Of a stretch of DNA of 64,000 nt, positions 30,508 to 42,367 are shown piece by piece. The DNA is from Discostella pseudostelligera (lineage: Eukaryota > Bacillariophyta > Thalassiosirophyceae > Thalassiosirales > Thalassiosiraceae). Every line of letters begins with the position of its first letter. The stretch's first letter is position 1. The notes beneath the pieces were generated by a model. The model was given only the letters and a program-made list of their open reading frames with translations. It did no database searches and was not told the origin of the DNA. The stretch lies in NCBI GenBank assembly GCA_036940085.1, contig JALLBK010000059.1, positions 1-64,000 on the forward strand, in the 5' to 3' direction. Made by a program: the position numbers and the translations under genes.

Positions 30508-30936
30508 GGATGGCGAAGTCGAATGAGAGATGAAAGATTACCCTGTTGATGTTGACGTGATAGAGTTTGATGTTGCTGCCTTACTGTCGATGTCAATATA
30601 CATGTCGGCATCGCAAAGAAGGCGGAATTACTACTACTGCCATGATACTTGTTGTTATTGGAGCAGTGAGCAGTGGCATTAATGGTCGCGGAGTGGCGGA
30701 GGAGGCAAATGCGACCATCCGAACAAGGACACGGCGCTTTCCCGCTAAAACAGCGGTACTAGATATGGCGGGAAATATCCGGGCGGACTTTCACCGTATC
30801 CCTCGTCGCTCGCCTCTTTGCTTGCAGACTTTGCAGCCGTGCCGTCAAAAGAGTGAAGACTCAAACAATTAATCAAGCATCTTATGCTTCGACTTCATGA
30901 ATAATACATTTATATTTCTAGGTCTGATCGACAAAG
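30508..30936. promoter_or_regulatory. intergenic with paired TTCCCGCYA / TGGCGGGAA motifs
   Basis: Upstream of the DTW gene (minus) and downstream of the transporter. TTCCCGCTA at 30739-30747 (one mismatch) and TGGCGGGAA at 30766-30774 lie 18 bp apart in opposite orientation. A 100-residue frame spanning this DNA has no domain and is not called. Confidence 0.5.
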
Positions 30937-32819
30937 TCAAAGCTTTCCAAGCGCCATCTTTGCACCTATGCATCCCATTCCAATACCCATCGCTGCAAAT
31001 GCCATGGCCAGATACACTTCCAATTTCTGTGCAGTAGTCGCATTACTGCCCAAATTTTTAACTGCACTCCTGAACATAATTGCAGGGTAAACATAAATGA
31101 GTGCATTGCCAAGGGTTGCGCCACCGAATGACATGATAAAAGAGAGATCCGTGATCTTCAGGGCCACTGCTGTCACCGTTGCAAGAATGATGTAGGTTAG
31201 ATTGTCGACTTTTGCATCAGTTTGCTCTTCTTTGGGAACTTTCATCATCTCAAGTAATCCGTCACGGCAACCAACAAAGGCCAGAGGGTACCTGCAGGTT
31301 ATGAAATTGTTGGCGCAAATGAGCATTAATCAAAGTAGTCGAGTTCCGTATGCAAGCAGTGATTCACTCACGTAAAGACTAGAGCGAATGCCACCGCAAC
31401 ACGGCTGAATCCCATAAGAGTATCCTTGGTAGAGTAATTATTCAATATTAGACCATTGCATGCCCCTCCAAAAGTCGAGAAGCCCATGGCAGCAATGCCA
31501 ATGAAAAACAGAATCGAAATTGAGAAGCTCGATGCGACCACGGTGTTCCAACGAGCAATGGTATTATTTTCCAACTCCAAGTAAAACTTTGGAGCATTGA
31601 AGTGAGCCATATATGCGGTACTCAACATACAAATTAGGATGAAAGCATTCGAGCTAAAGACGGCCGAGGCACCTTTGGTCCCAATGGCAGGTCGGAGCGA
31701 TTTGGCAACATCCATGGCCAGACCACTGGTTGAACTTGAATACGACCCATCAAAATAGCGGATGGCCATTGCCAAGGCAGTATATAGCATGCCAGCAATA
31801 CCAGCAAGACTGAAGGGTGCCAAGCTAGATAGATTCTTGAGACGGCAGAGTGGAAGTAGGACTGTAACCGTCAGCCCTACCAGAGCCGCCTCGCGGCTTA
31901 CCGACACCCCAAGCGTCTTGAACAATGCACTAAAGGTGTCACCCAATACCATACTGTACGCAAGCACGGCAAAAAATGTCTTCACAACGCAGGATACACC
32001 AGGGATCCATGCCGTCGATTCCCCCACGGACTTTTCCCATGCACCACGATAACTCGATGCACCTGTCATTGCACACAATCGACCAAGGAGGGAGAAGTTG
32101 TATCCGGCGATGATACCGATGGTGGCGATTAGAATGGCAGCTGGAATGGCAGCAGATGGGGCATCACCAAAAGCAGCGATACCTGGTATGTTGATAAATT
32201 TGTAAAAGGGCGGAAAAGGTTGATGAATAAGTAAGTGTATGCATGGTATCGATAACGCTAAGGACAGAATATGCTGAAGTTAAGGATGCCATCATATATG
32301 GGTTTGGTGATATTGGTCGGTCAAGACCATGGTCATCAGCGCGTATAGTTGTTTGCATAGTACAATAGTGAGAAGGATCGCATTTCTGCGACATGGATCT
32401 CTGCACAGTCTGGGGTTCTTTCGGTAATCATTGGCAATTGCATCTATCGTGCATGGTACATCATGATATGACGTAGGTAGTCATCACAATCTCTACCGGA
32501 ACTCACCTGCAGGTAAACTAAGAACGCCAACACCTACCACTGCCTTGACCATGTTAAACATCTCATTGCTCATGGTGGCAGTGCCCCCTCCCCCTCCGCG
32601 CACTTCCGTGACACGAGTATCCGATGCTGACGGTGCAACATCACCATCACAATCGTTCTCGACGACAGCAGGAGCGGCGCGTTGCTTCGTTTGATCGGTC
32701 CGTCGTTGAGAAATTGATGATGCCAATGAGGAAGAGGTGAATGCCCGACGACGAGCGTCCACGATGGGGACCGCTGTAATGGATACGGCGACGAGGAGGA
32801 TGCTTGGGAGGAGTTTCAT
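30937..32819 (-). CDS. AAAP/SLC38-type amino acid transporter
   Basis: Three exons on the minus strand (32507-32819, 31372-32182, 30937-31291) give 492 residues. The N-terminus is a cleavable signal-like segment (MKLLPSILLVAVSITAVPIVDA) followed by about 60 polar residues. Transmembrane segment 1 begins at EMFNMVKAVVGVGVLSLPAG, the conserved first helix of amino acid/auxin permeases, and is interrupted by intron 1. About eleven hydrophobic segments follow, including STAYMAHFNAPKFYLELEN and FSTFGGACNGLILNNY. These secondary carriers move amino acids with H+ or Na+. A signal peptide ahead of TM1 is unusual for the family and could route the carrier to a plastid envelope; this is inference. Confidence 0.85.
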
Positions 32820-33020
32820 GGTCGGCGTCAGTGTTTTGTGTTGAGTTGGTGTTGGCGTCGTCGTCGCGAGAATCTTTTGGTGTCATAAACGACGGACAGG
32901 CCATCTTTCGAAGGACAGGCTCTTCTGTTTTCCACCGCACATCTCTTGGCATCATTCAGCGAGTACTGTTACGTCCATGTCGTAGGAAAAATTGCCAAAT
33001 TGACCCCAGCCAACACCACC

Positions 33021-35369
33021 ATGGTCGCGGCCGGCAACAACATCGGCACGCACCTATCGGCACAATCTGGCACAATAATAGGTAACCGACGCCAACCACA
33101 AACATGCACCATGCACCGTAAATCTGTATCAATGAACGACGACACTTCTGCTACTGAACCTGCACCTGCTGCTGCTGCCGCTGACGACAACGCCACCATG
33201 GAATCAAAATCAGATCCCGATACCGAAGTATTGATACCTCAGCTGAGTGAATTTGGGATAACCGAGCAGCATCTTGCAACTACCATCCGCGTCCTCGACG
33301 CAATCGCCTCGCTTGGCAAAGGGACAAAGAAGAAACAGAAGCAGAAGAAACGAAAATTTTCTAATGGAGAACAAGCCAATGGAAGTGCGGGTGATGAGCA
33401 TACTATTCAAGAGGGCGGCGGCGATTACGATGATGACGTCGACGATGATGATGAAGCTGATGGCCTCGCGAAATATCGTCAACCCAACCTCCGCCAATTC
33501 CGCAAATCTCTCGCCGCCTGCCTATCCCTACATCAAAAAACAATGTTTGGGGGTAAATCTGAAGTAGAGCACTACCAACAGCGCATTGGAGAGCGGTCAT
33601 TGAAGCGACAAAAGATTGCCGAGAATGCACAACAACGAAAATATGTGGCCGCGACAGAATTACGACGGGGGCGGGTGGATCGATTGGAGAAATTACGGGA
33701 GGAGAGCAAGGAGGAGGAGGAGGCGAAGTTGATGCGCTTTCTTGTACCAGATGGACATGTTGATACTACAACTAGTAGTAGCAATGATGTGAAAATGTTA
33801 GAGGATGGAAAGTGTGATGCAAATAATGCTGATGCTCTGGATAACGATCAAGACAATGATGACGTGGATAAGGCAGGAGAAAATGCAACTACGGTCCTAC
33901 CCAAACTACGATCGTGCTACTCCTGCAAGGTGCGCTTCCGCAACATGCATCATTTTTACGATCAGCTCTGTCCAAACTGTGCTCCACTCAACTACGCCAA
34001 GCGTCATCAGACCGCCGACATGTCCAATAAGGTAGCTGTCGTGACAGGATCACGCGTGAAGATTGGTTATCAAGTCTGTCTCAAGCTCTTGCGCGCGGGA
34101 GCTACTGTCGTGGCCACGACACGTTTTCCAAACAATGCCGTCGCTGCATATCGGAATGAGAAGGACTTTCATGTTTGGAAGGAGAGGTTGCATGTCTACG
34201 GATTGGATTTGAGGGATGTTACTGGACTTGAGGCGTTCACGCATTATTTGAAGATGAAGTATGGCCATTGTGGGATTGATGTTTTGATTAATAACGCCTG
34301 TCAGACTGTTCGACGACCGGGGGGATACTACATGCCGTTAGTGCGAAGGGAAGGAGAAATCTGGATGAAGGGCAATGATGATCATCGCAATGTACTGAAA
34401 GAGTGTCTTGAATTCGAACGCATCCGGAGAAGGTTGGTTATAGAACACTCCACTGCGGACGTGGATGAAAAGAAAGATGGAATTAATTTTCTATCACCTG
34501 GTTCTTCGACGCAACAAAGTCATTTACTTGATTCTGAGTCACCGTCACAAGAGGGTGCAACCGAGGAAGGGTGCGACGACATTGTCGCAAGACAAAATCC
34601 AACGACAAAGCACACTGTCCCATTTGAATCCACGGGCATCTCTCACTCTGCAGCCATGTCTCAAATTGCACTGGTCTCAGAAGATGTGGGAATTAACGAA
34701 AAAGTCATGCCTCGGTACGTCTTTATTGATAGTTTTTGCATCCATTGTCATCATCTCGTCCCTCTCATCTGCTGTGTTCATTATCCTGCGTCCAACTTGG
34801 ATAGAGGCCTCACTGACATCAACGGGCAGCAACTCGATTTGCGAACAACAAACTCGTGGTTGTTGAAAATGGATCAGGTATCAACGCCGGAAATCATGGA
34901 ATGCATGTTTGTGAATGCAATAGCACCATTTGTTTTGAATTCGCGTCTCAAACCACTTATGGAAGCCCCGGCGGATGACCCGAATAGGCCCGATCGATAC
35001 ATTATCAATGTGTCAGCAATGGAGGGAAAATTCTATCGGTATAAAATGCCGAATCATCCTCATACAAACATGGCAAAAGCGGCATTGAATATGCTGACTC
35101 GAACCTCATCGGAGGATCTTGCCCAAATCAGCAGAATATTCATGAACAGTGTCGATACGGGATGGATTAACGATGAGAATCCTCTGGAGAGGGCGGCGAA
35201 AACCGCAGAGACCAATCTCTTCCAGACGCCCATAGATGAAATAGATGCAGCCGCTAGGATCCTTGATCCGGTGTTCGTCGGTATTAATTTGGATGCGATG
35301 CCAGCGGGAGAAAAATCACTTAAAGACTACGGCAAATTCTTCAAGGATTACAAAGAATCGGAGTGGTGA
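33021..35369 (+). CDS. Cys4-finger short-chain dehydrogenase
   Basis: Two exons, 33021-34714 and 34805-35369, give 752 residues. The 90-nt intron is a multiple of three and contains no in-frame stop. The first 300 residues are low-complexity, acidic and Lys-rich (KKKQKQKKRKF, DYDDDVDDDDEAD), suggesting nuclear signals. Then CYSCKVRFRNMHHFYDQLCPNC is a C-x2-C...C-x2-C treble-clef-like metal site, followed by the SDR domain: VAVVTGSRVKIGYQV (dinucleotide loop), VLINNACQTVRR (NNAG position), INVSAMEGKF (Ser), MAKAALNM (Lys; the expected Tyr is displaced to FYRYKMPNHPH). A large insert separates the SDR halves. Finger plus SDR is a conserved but uncharacterised family. Substrate is unknown. Confidence 0.82.
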   Translation: MVAAGNNIGTHLSAQSGTIIGNRRQPQTCTMHRKSVSMNDDTSATEPAPAAAAADDNATMESKSDPDTEVLIPQLSEFGITEQHLATTIRVLDAIASLGKGTKKKQKQKKRKFSNGEQANGSAGDEHTIQEGGGDYDDDVDDDDEADGLAKYRQPNLRQFRKSLAACLSLHQKTMFGGKSEVEHYQQRIGERSLKRQKIAENAQQRKYVAATELRRGRVDRLEKLREESKEEEEAKLMRFLVPDGHVDTTTSSSNDVKMLEDGKCDANNADALDNDQDNDDVDKAGENATTVLPKLRSCYSCKVRFRNMHHFYDQLCPNCAPLNYAKRHQTADMSNKVAVVTGSRVKIGYQVCLKLLRAGATVVATTRFPNNAVAAYRNEKDFHVWKERLHVYGLDLRDVTGLEAFTHYLKMKYGHCGIDVLINNACQTVRRPGGYYMPLVRREGEIWMKGNDDHRNVLKECLEFERIRRRLVIEHSTADVDEKKDGINFLSPGSSTQQSHLLDSESPSQEGATEEGCDDIVARQNPTTKHTVPFESTGISHSAAMSQIALVSEDVGINEKVMPRYVFIDSFCIHCHHLVPLICCVHYPASNLDRGLTDINGQQLDLRTTNSWLLKMDQVSTPEIMECMFVNAIAPFVLNSRLKPLMEAPADDPNRPDRYIINVSAMEGKFYRYKMPNHPHTNMAKAALNMLTRTSSEDLAQISRIFMNSVDTGWINDENPLERAAKTAETNLFQTPIDEIDAAARILDPVFVGINLDAMPAGEKSLKDYGKFFKDYKESEW

Positions 35370-35485
35370 CCAGATTAGTTTGGTAGGAGTAGAACTTAAT
35401 GACCAATTTTTAATGTGCAGGTAACGCAATCCTTTTGCCAGCCGACGCTTTATCGGAGAATAATGAAAGAGACATTCTTTACATT

Positions 35486-38400
35486 TTAACTTAGTGGCTC
35501 AAATCCACAGAGTCCTCGAATGAAGGATAATTTCTCTGGACATGTCAACGCCATTTGCGATTTGTAGTTGACAGGCTTTCCTGACTTTATCGCCAACAGT
35601 TGCACGCGGAGAGTAGTCAACATATTTCCAACCTCTGCATTTACAATGTTCGGGGGCGTCCTCCTAAACCCATACCCGATCTTCGTGAAAGGAAGCGTTG
35701 CACGATGAACTCTAGTTTCTGAACCATCGGATACCGCTGCCTCCATATTTGTTGCAAGCTCAAGGAGATGGTCAATGTTGACATCACTCACTTGCATTGG
35801 TTCCAGCTGCGTTTTGGATAGATTTTCTACTTTCGCCTGAAGGCCAAGGAATTGATAAAACATTCCACAACCGTTCGGCTTGTCCCAGTCGACAATAAAG
35901 TCGTCGGTAATCTTGGACCTGAGTGATTCAAGAAGTTGCCAGAGCTGCGTCCTCGACTTTTCTCCTTCAAGTATCATGTGAGGTATGATAATACGCTCCA
36001 ACACAGCCATTGAGTCAGCAGCTGAACACTGCATAAGATTTTCCAACATTCCAAAAATATCTCCCTCGGAAGCGCATCGGTAGGCCTGTGCCTCCGCCAA
36101 CCAGTGAGGTGGAATGCCAATGTTTTGCAGAAACGATCGACGGCTCTCAGCAAGCGGGTCAGTCGAAGGCGAATAAAATCGTTTGATTATATCCTTGGAG
36201 CGTTTGATCCTTGCAGCTACTGAAGACTCGGATACGCCGGCACTACCGATAGAACACAGGCTGACATAAACTGCCCATTCCCATAAGCCGTCACCAATGA
36301 GCTGCGATGAGAGGGAATCAATTATCAAATCTTCCTGATGGCGAGTCAAGTTGAAATCAGAGAGCGCACTCATGGCCGCACACAGATGAAATGACGCTGA
36401 GAAGTCATTTCCAAAAGGAGTGTGGCTCAACGGATCAATAATTTCCGCAAGAGGAATATCGATATCTTCATAGTGATTCAGCACTTGGTAGAGTACGCAC
36501 TGTTTTGTTGGATCTGATACACCATCGCAATACAACGGGGTGGCGGGAGGTGCGAGTCCAGCATTTACATCAGAGCCGTACTGATTCACAACCGATGATA
36601 CAGATGATTGATTCTGGGAGTGAGAACATGACCATAGATAAATCCCAAAGCGGCGCCTCCAGTCAATGTCGTAAGAAACACTGTCAGTTTTGTACATCTG
36701 CCTCTCAATGTCAATGTGTCCACTAGCGAGTGAAAATATTCTCAAGATGCTAGTAGGAGTGAATTGCTGTGCGCCAGTGTCGTGCCACAATCCTAATTGA
36801 TTCTCGCAAAATGGCTGAGCTAGTACACTTGGGTTGGAAAGAATGAGTGACAGGCGAGGACATCCAGCCATCAGCGCAAGAGACGATGCTCTCTCGGAAT
36901 CGCCCCCAGAGAGCGCTGCAAAAATCGATCCGTAATGATCACCCGATGACTGAGCGACTGTTATAGCATGCATCATATCGCTCGCGACGAAATTCCTCAG
37001 CCAACTGGACACAGCCTCAAGACGACACGCATCATTTAGGGGTCCGTCGGGTGTTTTGTCTCCGAAGTAGAGGCTGACCAGCAACGAAAATGCATTCGAC
37101 ACAACCTTTTTGGTCGCATTATTGAACAAGCACATCGATGAAGACTGGTGGAAATCTTCCAGCGCATGGAAAAGAGCGTTGCTCCCAGAAGTGTTTCTGG
37201 GTAGAGTGTAAAAGGGTGCCTCATTTTGGCACTCTCCAATTGCCTCGACTCTGTGCTTTTTGTGAGATTCCAGAAGCGGGAGAGAGGAGGACGGAATAGC
37301 TATTGCAGGTCTTGATTGAACTAGCACTTGAGAGCCAGAGCTAGACTTCATTACCCGGATAAATGAACCATCGGGTCTCCAAGCTAGAAAATAACAGGAG
37401 CCATAAACTCAGAACGATGAACACAGGCATAATAGCTATTATTGACAATACGGTTTCTCACCAACTCGAAATGACTGTCTCATTCTGATCCCATAGTCAA
37501 AGTTTGAAGTTGATGTACTAAGCCCGTATTTTTCAGCCAACCTTTTGCTGATTCCCGTTGAAGATTTCGTCGCAGCTACCCTCAAAGGCTGCGCCGCAGG
37601 TAATGAAGGACCGTCTTCCCCTTCAACTGGAAAGAGCATTTTTCCCTGGTCGACGGCACTTTCCAACACAATATCTTCGTCCTCATATTCGGCAAGGACT
37701 TCTTCTGTCATCATCGCATATGCTTCCTCCCCTGCACGTACAATTTCGGTAACGTCATGAAACCCTTCATCTTCGGATTCACTTTGATCAAATGTTTCAA
37801 CGTAGGTAATATTATCCGTGTTCGCAGATGTGCATTCATCTTCGTCGATCGGAGCATGCATCCTGGATGCACCGCCGAGATCCTTTGCTTTCTCAACCGG
37901 GCAAAGGCTCTCTTGCTCATCGTCAGATGTCTCCAAAGTAGGCGGTGCATTGATATCGATATCTGAATCATCATCGGAATCGTCTAAACCATAACGACTG
38001 AAGTGCCCAACACGGAATGTCCACACCCCATTGTCCGCATCATATGACAAGAGTTCGGCACCCATTTTCTTTGTAGACTTTTCAATCTTACGCAACATCT
38101 TGTCTTTCGCTTCTGCGGAGGACTCGGCACCATCTTTAGGGTATACATCATACATAGTGATGACAGCTGGGCGATTCAACTTTGAACCCCGCTGAGGCTT
38201 TTCGCCCTTCAACTCAGCTTCATCATACACAGACACATTCTTACTCTCAATCACAACGACACTATCTAAGTCAACACCACGTACATCTACCGCTCCATCC
38301 CATGCAACACTTCCGTACTGAGGTCTCTCAACTTTGAATCCGGTAACAGCTGCAAGATCAGCTTCCGACATGGATTCAAGCTCGGATATCGATGGGTACA

Positions 38401-41400
38401 CAATGTAACCTGGTTTCGACAACTTTGGAACAAATTGGTTGCCTTGCTGCAACATGGAAGAAGGGGAAGGATTAATCGTAGAGTCCACAACCTGGCGATA
38501 GAAATCATGCGCAGGAGACAAGGGAGAATTTGCCGCCAGTGAAGTCTGATGGGAGGACGCCGAATTCGTTATCTTAGACGCTGATCCATTCGTTGGAGTT
38601 CGATTTTCGTGGGTTCCATTTTCCAATGCCGGTGCAGGACTTCCGTTCAGCAGGTCGCTCGGTAAGAGAAGTCGATTTTTTGGCTTTGGAGTCAATGCAC
38701 TCGGCTTAATAAACAATGTCTTGGTCGTAGATCCGACAAATTTGTTAGGAGAAAGAATTGGAGATCCGGATTTCATGCCAAGCATTGTAGCAGGAGACTC
38801 TTTCGTGGGTGTGTATCCGCGAGGACGGATTTTAGCAGTTGACCTCGAAGTAGCCCTATAAGAATGCAGCGGTGAAGACGATGCAGAAAATCCTCCATAG
38901 GCAGAAAATCCTCCACCGTTCCATGAAGTCCCAGAATCAGCATAATACTGGGATGTTGGTACCACTTTGGAACCCGATGGAGGGTTGCCTCGCCAGGCCT
39001 CAAGAAGCTCTATTTGTTTTTTTTGATTTTCGACTGCTGCGAGTTGTTGAGCAAGCAGTGCGTCTGCTGACGGAGGGGGTGCAACTGGAACTGCCGATGC
39101 AGGAGGGACGGAACCAAACAAACCCCCAGTGGAGGGTGCTGGCGCCGGTGTTTGCCCGAATAGACCGCCAGTTGAGGGAGCTGGTGGTTGTCCAAAGAGC
39201 CCAAAAGAAGAAGGTGCGGGAGCAGCACCGAAAAGACCACCTGGTTTTGCCGGAGAGGGAGCACCAAATAAACCACCTGTAGCTGGGGTTGTAATGAGAC
39301 ATACGACATATATTAGACAATCGATGTAATAGTCTCTTCACGTTTGAGAGCACAACCTCACCTGGTGCGGGCTGGAACAGTGATGGGGCTGGAGCAGGCT
39401 GACCAAAGAGTCCACCGGTGGCAGGAGCGGGAGTCGAACCGAAGAGTCCACCTACAGCCGGAGCAGGCGCTGAGAAGTGAGATGAAGGGTAAACAAAGAT
39501 GAGATACCATCACAATTCAACAATGAAGGTGAGAAAATTCAGAGCTTCTCACCAGGGGCGCCGAATAAACCTCCAGTTGCGGGAGCAGGTGATGCTCCAA
39601 ATGCAGGAGCTAAGAGATATGACACAAGACAACGGTGAGTGCAAAATGAAATCGGTGACGTGTTGACATTGCAAGGAATATCACTAACCTGGTTGTGGTG
39701 CGACTCCAAAGGCGGGGGCTGCAAGTGACATGCAAATTGAATCATGAGATAGTTCATTACAAGCTCAAAAGTGAAACGCTATGTGAAAATCGTGAAAATC
39801 CTACCTGGAGTGCTACCAAAGAATCCACCCGTCGCCGGTGCAGGAGGAGCACCAAAGGCTGGGGCTGGCGCAGGTTGACCAAAGGCTGGAGCTAAGGAAA
39901 ACCAGCAACGAGGCAGGGAACATGAGATAACGAATAAAAGATTACACGAGAAGATAAGGGGAGAAATGGAATTACCTGGAGCAGACCCAAACAAACCACC
40001 AGTCGGCGCGGGGGCTACATGTGTAAACAATTTCACGATCGATGGAGGAAATCGAAACCATAAGAATGAAACCAATACAACGACAGATAAGATGGAAATC
40101 AAGAGATGTCCTTACCGGATACACTTCCAAACAAACCACCTGTTGCCGGAGCTGGAGCTGCTCCGAATGCAGGAGCCGGTGCAGGTTGTCCAAATGCTGG
40201 AGCTGTGCCCGATAACGTGAGATTTAGGATGAGAAAGAGATGACGAAACGGATGTGAAAGAATCAGTAATGGACATACCGGGAGTCGGGGCTCCAAAAAA
40301 TAGGCCACCAGAAGGTGCAGGAGCTGTATCATAAGCGCAGACAGAAAACGATTTAGATGGAGAAATAAAAATGTGGAAGTAACAGCAGCGATTTCTTACC
40401 AGGACTACTGCCGAACAAACCACCTGTGGTCGCAGGGGCTGCTCCAAACGCGGGAGCAGCTGCTGGCTGTCCAAACGCAGGAGCTGTAGTAATTTACCGA
40501 ATAAAAACGAAAACATCAGCGAACTGGAGGGCAATAACAAAATTCTTGTGCAACGAATTGGAATTACCTGGAGCCACGCCAAATCCGCCAAAGCCTGTTG
40601 ATGTCGCCGGAGCCGCTTGTCCCTTCGTTCCCTTATTTCCGGCCATGTAATCTTCCAAACGAAGCTCCTCAAACGACTTTTGTTCATATTGAGGCATTGC
40701 CGTGATAGCCTGTAAGATTATCGCGGTATTCCCATCTTGTTTACTAGTTGTTGTTTGATATGGCACTGTCGCAGTCCCAGTTTGTGTCTGCTGTAATTGT
40801 TGAGGTTGACCAAAGCCACCAGCTGCGGGAGCAGCTCCAAACGCACCAGTAGGAGCTGGAACGGCGAATGAGGAGCAGTTTGTGAGAGGAATACAAATGA
40901 TAGATAATAGAGGCTTATGACATCGTCTACTACTACTTACCACCAAATACGGGAGCTTCAATTCGGAAAATCAAGTTACATGAAACGAAAATCGTGAGTC
41001 TTCATCCCTACAAATTAGATGGCATGTTCTTTATTACTAAAATAATCTCACCTGGGGCACCAAAAGCAGTCGGAGCGGGTGCTGGAGCCCCGAAGAGGGA
41101 AGGAGCAGGAGCAGGGCTGCCAAAGGGTAGTGGGCTGGGTGCTGAAGGATACGAGAGTGAAATGATATTATTCATGAGCACCCATGGAAATTTTACCTCG
41201 ACGACGAACTATATATTCTACTCACCAGCTCCAAACAAGCCTCTGGATGCAGGGGCGGGTGCGCTACCAAATAGACCCACCGATGGAGCTGAATATCACG
41301 ACAAATGAACCCATCATCAGAAATCACATCTACCACAAAAACAGATGAAACAAACCATCTCAACACAATCACAATTCTCACCAGGAGCACTTCCAAATAA

Positions 41401-41962
41401 ACCACCTCCGGCAGGTTTTGCTCCAAATGCAGGTGCAGCTGCGGCACTCCCAAAAAGTGAAGGAGCTGGTGCTGGAGAAATTGTGATTGTGATGGCACAA
41501 CATGTTGTCAGCATCAGCAATAATATTAGAAGACTATCCACCACTCGATTGAACAATCAATTAAATACACAACGACACACACTCACCAGCACTACCAAAT
41601 AATCCCCCCGTAGCAGGGGCAGGAGCACCAAACACACTACTGGTAGGAGCCGCGGCACCAAATCCCCCCGCTGCCGCGTGTGGTGACCCAAACGCTGGAG
41701 TTGCAGTGGCTGGCTGACCAAACGCCCCAGTAGTCGCAGTTGCTGCTCCAAACAGTGATGGTGCCGCTGCCGCCGCAGGTTGACCAAAAGCACTGGTTGT
41801 TCCAAATCCCCCCACCGCGGCGGGGGCAGCACCAAATCCTCCTGGTGCAGCGGCGGCCGGGGGTTGTCCAAATCCGCCAAATGCCGCGGGAGCGGGAGCA
41901 CCGAATGGTGCGGCGGGGGCGGGGGCTCCAAAGGGGGAGGTGGAGGGTGCCTGCCCGAACAT
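35486..41962 (-). CDS. NUP98: NUP98-NUP96 precursor nucleoporin
   Basis: Sixteen exons on the minus strand: 41587-41962, 41382-41471, 41226-41288, 41052-41141, 40941-40955, 40568-40855, 40400-40483, 40279-40323, 40116-40202, 39976-40014, 39805-39891, 39689-39718, 39553-39609, 39362-39469, 37462-39282, 35486-37383. All 15 introns are phase 1 and the joined frame is 1725 residues. Exons 1-15 encode FG/GLFG repeats. Exon 6 holds the GLEBS motif (ITAMPQYEQKSFEELRLEDY), which binds Rae1/Gle2. The autoproteolytic domain starts at KPGYIVYPSISELESMSE, and VGHFSRYG contains the self-cleavage site between Phe and Ser (37999/38000), about residue 914. The remainder is NUP96, an alpha-solenoid scaffold subunit of the Y-complex. 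The 15-nt exon 5 has a weak AAG acceptor. Confidence 0.92.
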
Positions 41963-42367
41963 GTTTATTTAGCCTACTTTCTCTCTCTCTTGTTGAATTC
42001 AAATAAATTGGCAGGCACAGAGATCACACCCGATCGGCCGCCATGGTGCCGCCGCATTTGCTTGTATTTTTTGTGGCCCTCGGTGTGTGTGGCTGGGGAA
42101 GAGGATGGAGGGGTTGCGGGGCAAAACGGGGGGAAAGCGCGGGAAAGGGGGGAAAGCAGCGGATCTTTTGGATCCAGACGGCCTCCCCGACAATGGTAGC
42201 CCCCGAAAAGCAACCAAGCCCCCCCCGCGCGCGCACCAACACCAACAGCAACAAACAAAAACAAAAAAAATAGAAAATACAGCCCAACAAAGATTGCCGC
42301 CGCCGACGACCCCTACTACAGACTACTACCTACTAGTGCCGCAAAACCGCCGCCAACGCCCGCCTCA
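41963..42367. promoter_or_regulatory. NUP98-96 / alpha-COP divergent promoter
   Basis: A 405-bp gap between start codons on opposite strands. It is G-rich (42100-42160) and contains GCGCGGGAAA at 42137-42146, a close match to the canonical E2F consensus, but no exact TTCCCGCCA. An A-rich tract lies at 42255-42275. Confidence 0.5.

Noticed and set aside
30567..30872. 101-codon frame in the DTW promoter
   Set aside because: Composition is random-like and it contains the two promoter motifs.
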